Of a stretch of DNA of 64,000 bases, positions 8,936 to 15,651 are shown piece by piece. Under the pieces are notes generated by a model that saw nothing but the letters and a program-made list of their open reading frames with translations, did not search any database and was not told where the DNA came from. Within the stretch, counting starts at the first letter, position 1. Each line of letters starts with the position of its first letter. The position numbers were made by a program, and so were the translations under genes. Origin of the DNA: Sunxiuqinia sp965372405 (GTDB taxonomy: Bacteria; Bacteroidota; Bacteroidia; Bacteroidales; Prolixibacteraceae); contig CBDVCE010000013.1 of assembly GCA_965372405.1 (NCBI GenBank), forward strand, positions 11,437 through 75,436, in the 5' to 3' direction.

Positions 8936-9714
8936 AGTTAAGAGTTCTCACAGAAAATAATGCAAGTGGACACTTTCTAGCCGAACACGGACTTTCTTAC
9001 TTAATTGAGCATGATGGAAAAACGATATTATTTGACACAGGGCATACGGATATCTTTTACAGAAATGCAGTTCAGTTTGGTATAAATCTCAATAATCAGG
9101 TTGATGTAATTGTGCTAAGTCATGGACATTGGGATCATGGCGGCGGCTTACAGTACATTCAAAACAAACCCCTTCTCACTCACCCGGCTTCATTTATGAA
9201 ACGATATAATAAGTATAGTTCTTCTTTCTCAGGCTTGCAGCTTACACAAAAAGAAATTGAACAACAATTTCAACTTATAACATCTGAAAAGCCCTATTAT
9301 ATTACTGATCAAATTATTTTTCTTGGTGAAATTCCAAGAGTCAATATTTTCGAATCGCAAACAACAACTTTTGTTGACAAAAATGGTTCTGAAGATTATA
9401 TTCCAGACGATACTGCGCTAGCTATAATCAATAACAATCAATTGGTTATAGTTTCTGGTTGTGCTCATTCTGGTATTTGTAATATTTGCGACTATGCCAT
9501 AAAGCTTACAGGAATTCAAACCATTCAGGCAGTTATTGGTGGGTTTCATTTAAAAAAGAATGATAATCAAACAAAAGAAACTATCCAGTATTTTAAAGAT
9601 GCTGGAGTTGATCGGCTATATCCTTCACATTGCACTGAGCTTCCTGCTCTTTCGGCATTTCATTCACATTTCAAAACAACTCAGGTTAAAACAGGATTTA
9701 CTTTTACATTTTAA
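8932..9714 (+). CDS. MBL-fold metallo-hydrolase
   Basis: Metallo-beta-lactamase superfamily protein of 260 aa. The metal-binding motif is VIVLSHGHWDHGGG (HxHxDH). Further likely ligands are in VSGCAHSGICNICDYA, GGFHLKKND and the late LYPSHCTEL. The pattern, with Cys-Ala-His-x-Gly and GGFHL, matches the branch often annotated as 7,8-dihydropterin-6-methyl-4-(beta-D-ribofuranosyl)-aminobenzene-5'-phosphate synthase-like hydrolases, whose real substrates in bacteria are largely unknown. It overlaps the thioesterase gene by 4 nt, so the two are co-translated. It does not overlap the following NifX-type operon, which has its own promoter-like region. Confidence 0.88.
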   Translation: MKLRVLTENNASGHFLAEHGLSYLIEHDGKTILFDTGHTDIFYRNAVQFGINLNNQVDVIVLSHGHWDHGGGLQYIQNKPLLTHPASFMKRYNKYSSSFSGLQLTQKEIEQQFQLITSEKPYYITDQIIFLGEIPRVNIFESQTTTFVDKNGSEDYIPDDTALAIINNNQLVIVSGCAHSGICNICDYAIKLTGIQTIQAVIGGFHLKKNDNQTKETIQYFKDAGVDRLYPSHCTELPALSAFHSHFKTTQVKTGFTFTF

Positions 9715-9874
9715 GAACAAGAAACTCTGAAATTTATTTTTTTTCATTGGCTATAGTTATTTGTTTTTATCTACATGGATAACAATATCTCTATGTCCAT
9801 AATATCAATCAATTAACACTCTCAGAGCATCTTTTAGTAATCTATAAAAAAAAGTACAAAAATACTTTCATAAG

Positions 9875-9886
9875 GAACATATGTTC
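9875..9886. promoter_or_regulatory. Perfect 12-bp palindrome in operon promoter, candidate operator
   Basis: GAACATATGTTC is a perfect inverted repeat. It lies between a TTTC sequence (9866-9869) and the candidate -7 element (9889-9896) of the NifX/MinD operon, where a bound dimer would block RNA polymerase. I do not recognise the cognate regulator. Confidence 0.4.
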
Positions 9887-9888
9887 TA

Positions 9889-9896
9889 TATATTTG
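9889..9896 (+). promoter_or_regulatory. Candidate -7 element for the NifX/MinD-ATPase operon
   Basis: TATATTTG fits the Bacteroidota consensus TAnnTTTG. A TTTC at 9866-9869, a near-match to the -33 TTTG, ends 19 nt upstream, which is the usual spacing. The start codon at 9920 would then follow a leader of about 20 nt. Confidence 0.5.
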
Positions 9897-9919
9897 CAAT
9901 ATCAAATAATTAAAAAACT

Positions 9920-10243
9920 ATGAAAATTGCAATAACAGCGAGTGAGCAGAACATTAACTCAAAACTTGACAGCCGCTTTGGACGTTGTTCTTATTTTGCC
10001 ATATACGATACAGAAAGTAATGATATTGAATTTGCTTTAAATCCAAACAAAGAGGCAGCCGAAGGTGCAGGACCTGCATCGGTACAATTAATTGCTTCGA
10101 AAGGGGTAAAAAAGATTATATCTGGAAATTTCGGAGGTAAAGTCAAAAATATTCTTGAAGATCTGGGAATACAAATGGTCGTTTTTAATGACGCTGAGAA
10201 AACGATAAATGAAATTCTTAGTCATCTTAAATTCAAACAATAA
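9920..10243 (+). CDS. NifX/NifB-type cofactor-binding domain protein (ORP-like), first copy
   Basis: A single-domain protein of 107 aa in the dinitrogenase iron-molybdenum cofactor family (NifB C-terminal/NifX/NafY fold). Visible features are the opening strand KIAITAS, SRFGRCSYFAIYD with a Cys in the HFGxC-equivalent position, GAGPASVQLIASKGVKKIIS, GNFGGKVKNILEDLGI and the terminal INEILSHL. Such proteins bind metal clusters. In Desulfovibrio the related orange protein carries a Mo-Cu-sulfide cluster. It opens the operon that also encodes a second copy and two ferredoxin-type MinD ATPases, the same neighbourhood as in ORP operons. No nitrogenase gene is in the window. Confidence 0.88.
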   Translation: MKIAITASEQNINSKLDSRFGRCSYFAIYDTESNDIEFALNPNKEAAEGAGPASVQLIASKGVKKIISGNFGGKVKNILEDLGIQMVVFNDAEKTINEILSHLKFKQ

Positions 10244-10261
10244 TAAAGAAAGGAGGTGTTT

Positions 10262-10480
10262 ATGCCTGGATTCAACAGAAAAGGACCACAAGGTGAAGGT
10301 TCAATGACAGGTCGTGGCATGGGGCGTTGTAACTCTGAAAATAAAAATCAACTTTCAGATAAAACACAAAACATGTCTAAAGATACAGATGAAAAACAAA
10401 CCAACTCAACCACAGGTAGAGGCCTAGGATTAAGAAGAGGCAAAGGAGCAGGATTTGGTTTAAGAAAAAACGGTTGTTAA
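10262..10480 (+). CDS. DUF5320-type small glycine-rich protein
   Basis: A 72-residue protein starting MPGFNRKGPQGEGSMTGRG, the signature opening of DUF5320 proteins (Gly/Met-rich, with a TGRGxGxC element), and ending in a second Gly/Arg-rich, Cys-containing segment. ATG 10262 is preferred over an in-frame GTG at 10256. The strong ribosome-binding site AGGAGG (10251-10256) lies 5 nt before the ATG and would overlap the GTG. DUF5320 genes are habitually found beside NifX-like and MinD-like Fe-S ATPase genes in anaerobes, as here. Function unknown. Confidence 0.82.
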   Translation: MPGFNRKGPQGEGSMTGRGMGRCNSENKNQLSDKTQNMSKDTDEKQTNSTTGRGLGLRRGKGAGFGLRKNGC

Positions 10481-10490
10481 CAGATGAATT

Positions 10491-10526
10491 CCCTGACAAC
10501 AAAATATTTTTCTTGAGTTGTCAGGG
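10491..10526 (+). terminator. Hairpin between DUF5320 gene and second NifX-like gene
   Basis: CCCTGACAAC (10491-10500) pairs perfectly with GTTGTCAGGG (10517-10526), with a 16-nt AT-rich loop, and is followed by GTTTACTTTA. The T tract is short, so it could be a partial terminator, an attenuator or an RNA-processing/stabilising hairpin inside the operon. Confidence 0.45.
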
Positions 10527-10548
10527 GTTTACTTTAGAACTTATAAGT

Positions 10549-10884
10549 ATGACAAAAATTGCTATTCCTACAGAAAATGAACTTCTTTGTTCTCATTTCG
10601 GTCATTGTAAAGAATTTTCAATTATTGAAACTGATGGTCAAAAAATAATCAAAGAAGAAAAAATTGCAGCTCCCCCTCATGAACCCGGACTTTTACCAAA
10701 ATGGTTAGCTGAGCGCAATGTAAGCAACGTAATTGCAGGTAGTATTGGACAAAGAGCTGTTGCTCTTTTCAATCAACAAAATATTCAGGTAGATGTTGGA
10801 GCTGAAATTAAAGCTCCAAAACAATTGGTGGAAGATTGGCTAAAAGGAGCATTATCTACAGGCGCGAATGCATGTGATCATTAA
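10549..10884 (+). CDS. NifX/NifB-type cofactor-binding domain protein (ORP-like), second copy
   Basis: A 111-aa protein of the NifB/NifX superfamily, MTH1175-like. It has KIAIPTENELLCSHFGHC with the HFGHC metal-site motif, PPHEPGLLPKWLAER, VIAGSIGQRAVALF, and a C-terminal GANACDH adding further Cys/His ligands. ATG 10549 was chosen because the longer frame from 10474 overlaps the preceding gene and reads through the intercistronic hairpin. The first copy lacks the PPHEPG segment and the terminal Cys-His, so the two paralogues probably bind different clusters or partners. It is followed by the DUF89 protein and two Fe-S MinD-type ATPases. Confidence 0.88.
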   Translation: MTKIAIPTENELLCSHFGHCKEFSIIETDGQKIIKEEKIAAPPHEPGLLPKWLAERNVSNVIAGSIGQRAVALFNQQNIQVDVGAEIKAPKQLVEDWLKGALSTGANACDH

Positions 10885-10896
10885 AATTTCTATGTT

Positions 10897-11811
10897 TTGA
10901 ATTACAGATGTTTTTTCTGCTTATCAAGAGCTTTTGAGAAGTTAATTATCAAGGAGAAGCTTTCAAACGAGCAAGCCAATCTGTTTACGAAGGAAATTAT
11001 TCAGCTATATTCTGAAAAGGGTGATAGTTATCTCACGCCTCAGTTTGCTGGAGCAATCTATGCAAACTTAAAAAGGTATACAGGGAATAATGATCCTTTT
11101 AGTCAGGTTAAAAGGCAAAGCAACGATTTGGTTTTAGGCATGTATGATAACTTAAAAGAAAAAGTTGAAAAAGCCAACAACCCATTTGACATGGCTCTTC
11201 GTCTGGCAATTGCTGGAAATATTATTGATTTTGCAGTAAATGACAAATATAATTTACAAGAAACAATAAATCATGTATTAAATACAGATTTCAGTATTAA
11301 TCATAGCGAAGACCTTCAAAACGAATTAAAACAAGCTGATACAGTTTTATATCTCGGAGATAACAATGGTGAAATTGTTTTAGACAAGCTTTTAATCGAA
11401 ACGATCAATCATCCAAACCTAATTTTTGCAGTAAGAGGAGAACCTGTGATAAATGACATTACAATAAAAGATGCTGAATATGTAGGGATGAAAAAAATTG
11501 TTCCAATTGTCTCAAATGGTACGAACCTACCCTCCACAGTATTAAGTGAATGTTCCGATGAATTCAAGGAAATTTTCAATAAAGCAGACCTAGTCATTTC
11601 AAAAGGACAAGGCAATCTGGAAGGATTACAGAATGAATCTAATCACAATATCTTTTTCCTGTTAATGGTAAAATGTGATGTAATTGCAGAAAGTATAAAG
11701 GTTAAAAAAGGAGATTTTGTAGTAAAAATGAATAAGTCGACCCATGAAAATAGCAATAGCAAGTGGCAAAGGAGGAACTGGAAAGACTCTCGTTTCCACA
11801 AATCTTTTTAA
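10897..11811 (+). CDS. DUF89 (ARMT1-like) protein with out-of-frame C-terminal extension
   Basis: A 304-aa member of the DUF89 family, metal-dependent damage-control phosphatases and relatives. It begins NYRCFFCLSRAFEKL (CxxC), as prokaryotic DUF89 proteins do. It has the signature LYLGDNNGEIVLDKLL with the Asp-Asn pair that binds metal, AVRGEPVINDITIKDAEYVG, and LVISKGQGNLEGL. The start is a TTG at 10897, because ATG 10892 runs into a stop after two codons. Homology ends near VKKGDFVVKMNK. The last ~22 codons run out of frame through the first 68 nt of the next gene, so this tail is probably not conserved. Substrate unknown. Confidence 0.85.
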   Translation: MNYRCFFCLSRAFEKLIIKEKLSNEQANLFTKEIIQLYSEKGDSYLTPQFAGAIYANLKRYTGNNDPFSQVKRQSNDLVLGMYDNLKEKVEKANNPFDMALRLAIAGNIIDFAVNDKYNLQETINHVLNTDFSINHSEDLQNELKQADTVLYLGDNNGEIVLDKLLIETINHPNLIFAVRGEPVINDITIKDAEYVGMKKIVPIVSNGTNLPSTVLSECSDEFKEIFNKADLVISKGQGNLEGLQNESNHNIFFLLMVKCDVIAESIKVKKGDFVVKMNKSTHENSNSKWQRRNWKDSRFHKSF

Positions 11812-12595
11812 TACAATACGAAACATTGGAGAACCAGTAACACTCGTAGATTGTGATGCAGAAGAACCAAATGCACAGCAATTCATAAAAGGAAACTTGA
11901 TTGATGAGCAATTCGTAATTCAAAAAGTTCCAATTATTGATTTGAAGAATTGTACTTTCTGTGGTAAATGCCAGAAATTCTGCAATTATAATGCAATTAT
12001 TGTTATACCTGAAATTAAACGAATTCAGGTAATTGAAGAACTATGTCATGATTGTGGTGCTTGCTCTTTTGCGTGCAAATTTTCTGCAATTACCGAAAAG
12101 GACAAGACAATAGGTACGATTAGTATATTTGAATTGGATAAGTATTCCGTACTATTAGAAAGCAGATTGAATATTGGGGTTTATTCATCAGTACCATTAA
12201 TTAAATCGGCTATTAGTGCTGTAGATAACGAAACTATTGCTCTATTTGATGCACCACCCGGGACTTCGTGCCCATTTATTGCATCGGTGGAGGATGCTGA
12301 TTATGTAGTACTGGTTACAGAACCTACTCCATTTGGATTGAATGATTTAAAACTCTCGGTAAATACTCTCAAAGAACTAAGAAAATCTTTTGGTGTAGTA
12401 ATAAATCGCGTTGGAATCGGCAATAATGATGTTTTTAACTACTTAAAAGAAAATCAAATACCTCTTTTAGCTGAAATTCCTTTTGATCGTGAGATAGCGA
12501 GGAACTATTCTGAAGGAAAGTTAATTACCCAAGCACTCCCTCAATATCAGGAAGTATTTGAACAATTGTATTTTACCATTCAAAACATTAACTAA
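11744..12595 (+). CDS. MinD/ParA-like ATPase with inserted 2x[4Fe-4S] ferredoxin domain, first copy
   Basis: A 283-aa P-loop ATPase starting KIAIASGKGGTGKTLVSTNL (deviant Walker A). A two-cluster ferredoxin insert lies at about residues 65-115, with CTFCGKCQKFC and CHDCGACSFAC. The later ALFDAPPGTSCP is the MinD-family Walker B-like region. Pairs of such ATPases occur with NifX/ORP-like proteins and Mrp in anaerobe operons, where they are proposed to handle or insert metal clusters. In D. vulgaris they form the ORP complex. It overlaps the DUF89 gene by 68 nt. The next paralogue begins 1 nt after its stop. It is cytoplasmic, with no signal peptide. Confidence 0.92.
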   Translation: MKIAIASGKGGTGKTLVSTNLFNTIRNIGEPVTLVDCDAEEPNAQQFIKGNLIDEQFVIQKVPIIDLKNCTFCGKCQKFCNYNAIIVIPEIKRIQVIEELCHDCGACSFACKFSAITEKDKTIGTISIFELDKYSVLLESRLNIGVYSSVPLIKSAISAVDNETIALFDAPPGTSCPFIASVEDADYVVLVTEPTPFGLNDLKLSVNTLKELRKSFGVVINRVGIGNNDVFNYLKENQIPLLAEIPFDREIARNYSEGKLITQALPQYQEVFEQLYFTIQNIN

Positions 12596-12596
12596 A

Positions 12597-13481
12597 GTGA
12601 TAGAAATAGCCATATTAAGCGGGAAAGGTGGTACTGGAAAAACAAGTCTAAGTGCAGCTTTTACATCACTTGAATCGAATATTGTTGTAGCTGATTGTGA
12701 TGTAGATGCAGCAAATTTACATTTAGTATTAAACCCTCAGAATTATCGGGAAGAAGTATACATTTCAGGACAAAAAGCGATAATTGATTACAATAAATGT
12801 ACTAATTGTGCACTTTGTCTAGAATATTGTCGGTTTGGAGCAATCCAAATAAAGAATCAAAAAATAGAGATTTCGGAAACATCCTGCGATGGCTGTCACC
12901 TGTGTGCAAGAGTTTGTCCTGCAGATGCAATTACAATGGAAAATCATGATAAAAGCCGCTGGTATGAGGCTACGATTGAAAATGGAAGAATGGTTCATGC
13001 CCACCTTGCTCCTGGTGAAGATAATTCAGGCAAGTTGGTCAATATTGTAAGAGATCAAGCAAGAGAAATTGCATTTAATATTGATTCAGAGATCATTCTT
13101 ATTGATGGTCCTCCGGGAATTGGATGTCCGGTTATTTCGTCTCTAACAGGAACGGACAAAGTACTATTAGTCACAGAACCAAGCCAATCTGGGCTTCATG
13201 ATTTAAAAAGAATTGTTGAACTAGTTAATCAGTTCAAAATAAAAGCCTTTGTTGTAATAAATAAATTCGATCTAAACATTCAAATAAGTGAAGAGATTGA
13301 AAATTGGAGCAAGCAGAAAGACATTCCTGTTGCAGGAAAATTACCTTTTGACCCTATTGTTGTTGATGCAATGATTAATTGTAAAACAATAACTCAATGG
13401 TTACCTGATTCCCCATTCAGCAAAGAAATAATTGAAATATGGAATAAGTTAAAAACAAATGAACACAAAAAACCTATTTGA
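12597..13481 (+). CDS. MinD/ParA-like ATPase with inserted 2x[4Fe-4S] ferredoxin domain, second copy
   Basis: Paralogue of the preceding ATPase (294 aa). It has SGKGGTGKTSLSAAFTSL for Walker A, ferredoxin motifs CTNCALCLEYC and CDGCHLCARVC, then ILIDGPPGIGCPVISSL. The start is a GTG at 12597, one base after the stop of the first copy. The longer frame from 12558 would overlap the first copy and add residues before the opening beta strand. Its last 23 nt overlap the start of the Mrp gene. The first copy has Glu-Glu where this one has Asp-Ala after the VDCDAE/ADCDVD motif, so the pair is likely a heterodimer, as proposed for ORP3/ORP4 in Desulfovibrio. Confidence 0.92.
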   Translation: MIEIAILSGKGGTGKTSLSAAFTSLESNIVVADCDVDAANLHLVLNPQNYREEVYISGQKAIIDYNKCTNCALCLEYCRFGAIQIKNQKIEISETSCDGCHLCARVCPADAITMENHDKSRWYEATIENGRMVHAHLAPGEDNSGKLVNIVRDQAREIAFNIDSEIILIDGPPGIGCPVISSLTGTDKVLLVTEPSQSGLHDLKRIVELVNQFKIKAFVVINKFDLNIQISEEIENWSKQKDIPVAGKLPFDPIVVDAMINCKTITQWLPDSPFSKEIIEIWNKLKTNEHKKPI

Positions 13482-14295
13482 GAAGATTGACATGCCTGGT
13501 GTTAAAAACACCATTGTTGTAGCATCAGGTAAAGGAGGGGTTGGAAAATCAACAGTATCTGCAAATCTAGCAATGGCACTAGCAAGAGAGGGCTATAAAA
13601 CAGCACTTTTTGATGCTGATTTATTTGGCCCATCTATTCCAATATTATTTGGAGTTCAGGGTGAGAAACCAAAAGTTAGTAATCCAAACGGTCAAGAACG
13701 AATTTCTCCAATTGAAAAATATGGAGTTAAAATTATGAGCATTGCTTTTTTCATGATTAACAAAAAATCGCTCATATGGAGAGGCCCGGCAGCATCTGCA
13801 GGATTAACTCAATTATTATCAGCTACAGAATGGGGTGAGATTGATTATTTAATTATTGACTTTCCTCCTGGAACTAGTGATGTTCAGTTAACAATAACTC
13901 AAAAACTATATCTTACCGGATCAATCCTTGTTACTACACCACAAGATATTGCAGTTGCAGATGCACTAAAAGCAGCTGATATGTTTCAAACCCCAAAAAT
14001 TCAGGTACCAATATTGGGTGTTGTTGAAAACATGTCCTATTTCACTCCTGATAAACATCCAGATGAAAAATATTTTCTTTTTGGTAAAGGAGGAGGTGAA
14101 AAATTATCAAGCCAATTAAATGTGCCATTATTAGGCCAAATTCCTCTGGTAAGTGATGTTTGTGAGCTTGGCGACAATGGGAAATCCATATACTTATCGA
14201 AGAACCAATTAATCGCAAATGAATTTAACAATCTTGTTTTAAATCTAATTGAAACTCTTAGCTCCTCTCCAAAAGAACAATTGAATAGAACTTAA
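13459..14295 (+). CDS. mrp: Mrp/ApbC/NBP35-family Fe-S cluster carrier ATPase
   Basis: A 278-aa scaffold/carrier ATPase of Fe-S cluster assembly. It begins with a short leader, then NTIVVASGKGGVGKSTVSAN with the deviant Walker A lysine pair. The Mrp signatures ALFDADLFGPSIPILFGV, WRGPAASAGLTQLL, YLIIDFPPGTSDVQLT and GVVENMSYF follow. The usual CPxC of Mrp after VVENMS is replaced by FTPD. Mrp proteins of the type in ORP operons vary at this point, so cluster binding between subunits is uncertain. It overlaps the second ferredoxin-type ATPase by 23 nt. It lacks the N-terminal MIP18-like domain found in housekeeping Bacteroidota Mrp proteins, which supports a pathway-specific role. Confidence 0.9.
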   Translation: MNTKNLFEKIDMPGVKNTIVVASGKGGVGKSTVSANLAMALAREGYKTALFDADLFGPSIPILFGVQGEKPKVSNPNGQERISPIEKYGVKIMSIAFFMINKKSLIWRGPAASAGLTQLLSATEWGEIDYLIIDFPPGTSDVQLTITQKLYLTGSILVTTPQDIAVADALKAADMFQTPKIQVPILGVVENMSYFTPDKHPDEKYFLFGKGGGEKLSSQLNVPLLGQIPLVSDVCELGDNGKSIYLSKNQLIANEFNNLVLNLIETLSSSPKEQLNRT

Positions 14296-14359
14296 AATTC
14301 CAAAGACAATAAGTTCCGGTCAATTCGAGTATCGTTTAAACTAATTAAATAGAAACAAC

Positions 14360-15013
14360 GTGAACTTTTCAAAACCTAAGGTAAATATCATTATTGACGG
14401 AATCATGTGCCTCTGTTTTATTTTCCTAATATTCAATGGCTTACTAGCAAGATATATCCTCTTACCTGGATTTAAAAGAAATCTAAAATACGGAGCTGAT
14501 TATGACCTATACTTTTTAGGAATGGATAGACATCAATGGGGGACGATTCATTTTATTGTCAGTTTAGTACTAATTCTGGGTTTACTTTTCCACTTCATTC
14601 TCCATTGGAAATCGATAAAAAGCAAAATGAATCGCTTGATATCCAAAAGTACATTCACGAAAATAACCTACATAGTTTTACTAATCTTAATCTTTTCCTG
14701 CGTTTTTGGGACATTTATGATTAAACCAGACGTCGTAAGAAGGGAGCATCTGGAATTAAACAGAAATAATTTAAATGATAGAATTAAGCCAAACAACCAA
14801 GAAACACAAGACTTGCATAGTGAAATTGAAATAATGGGATCGATGTCTCTTGAACAAGCTGCAGAAAAATATGATGTTTCTATAGAAAAAATAGTAGATA
14901 AACTGGGAGTTAATCAAAATGAATCAACTGAAAATATTGGAAGACTTCGGAAGAAATATGGCTTCACAATGAATGAATTAAAGGAATTGATTCAAAAAAA
15001 CAGACACAAATAA
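14360..15013 (+). CDS. DUF4405-like membrane protein with helical C-terminal domain
   Basis: A 217-aa protein with three predicted membrane helices (about residues 8-32, 57-83, 98-120). Histidines lie in LGMDRHQWGTIHFIVSL and LLFHFILHW, where DUF4405/cytochrome-b-like proteins place heme ligands. The soluble tail contains MSLEQAAEKYDVSIEKIVDKL and IGRLRKKYGFTMNELKELI, a repeated helical element seen with this family in anaerobes. The start is GTG at 14360. It is the first gene after the Mrp ATPase, 64 nt downstream, and the stop lies 1 nt before ribA. A role as a membrane electron-transfer partner for the Fe-S ATPase operon is an inference from the His pairs and the context. Confidence 0.75.
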   Translation: MNFSKPKVNIIIDGIMCLCFIFLIFNGLLARYILLPGFKRNLKYGADYDLYFLGMDRHQWGTIHFIVSLVLILGLLFHFILHWKSIKSKMNRLISKSTFTKITYIVLLILIFSCVFGTFMIKPDVVRREHLELNRNNLNDRIKPNNQETQDLHSEIEIMGSMSLEQAAEKYDVSIEKIVDKLGVNQNESTENIGRLRKKYGFTMNELKELIQKNRHK

Positions 15014-15014
15014 C

Positions 15015-15632
15015 ATGTTTGAAATTTCTAAACCTGTTGAAACTGATAGCATTATTATCGGTTCACAAGTAACGCTTCCCAGTCAATATGGTTACTTCGA
15101 AATAATTCCATTTAAAGAAAAACTAAACAATCTTGAGCACATCGCTATCATAAAGAATTTGAATAGAAATGATGAGAGTGTTTTAACAAGAATTCATTCC
15201 GCATGTGCAACTGGAGATTTATTCGGATCACTAAGGTGTGACTGTGGAGATCAGCTAAAAAAGGCACTTCAACTAATTGAACTAGAAGAAAAAGGAATAC
15301 TAATATATCTTCAGCAGGAAGGCCGTGGAATTGGGCTAATGAATAAAATTGAAGCTTACAAACTGCAAGATCAGGGAATGGATACTGTTGATGCTAATTT
15401 GCATTTGGGCTTTAAAGCCGATGAACGCAATTACAAAATAGGAGCAGAAATTCTCAATTATTTTAGAATAAAAAGCATACGGCTTTTAACCAATAATCCA
15501 GCAAAAAGCACTGGACTAAAATCTTATGGAATTGAAATTACTAAGTGCATCCCAATTACTATTAAGGCGAACAAATACAACAAATTCTATTTGAAAACAA
15601 AAAAAGTACGAATGGGACATTTCTTTGAATAA
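15015..15632 (+). CDS. ribA: GTP cyclohydrolase II
   Basis: Opens GTP to 2,5-diamino-6-ribosylamino-pyrimidinone phosphate, formate and pyrophosphate in riboflavin synthesis. The 205-aa protein shows the zinc site in SACATGDLFGSLRCDCGDQL (three Cys). It also has the GTP-binding and catalytic region LIYLQQEGRGIGLMNKIEAY with Arg, and LLTNNPAKSTGLKSYGI. It is the stand-alone RibA form, not the RibBA fusion common as the housekeeping gene in Bacteroidota, so it may be a dedicated extra copy. It ends a few bases inside the leader of the flavoprotein gene that follows, and the coupling of flavin synthesis with a flavoenzyme is notable. Confidence 0.92.
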   Translation: MFEISKPVETDSIIIGSQVTLPSQYGYFEIIPFKEKLNNLEHIAIIKNLNRNDESVLTRIHSACATGDLFGSLRCDCGDQLKKALQLIELEEKGILIYLQQEGRGIGLMNKIEAYKLQDQGMDTVDANLHLGFKADERNYKIGAEILNYFRIKSIRLLTNNPAKSTGLKSYGIEITKCIPITIKANKYNKFYLKTKKVRMGHFFE

Positions 15633-15651
15633 AAAAATCAAATATATCAAC

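Noticed and set aside
9920..10884. Nitrogen fixation cluster
   Set aside because: The NifX/NifB-like domains are present, but no nifH, nifD, nifK or full radical-SAM NifB is in the window. The ATPase context fits ORP-type operons better.
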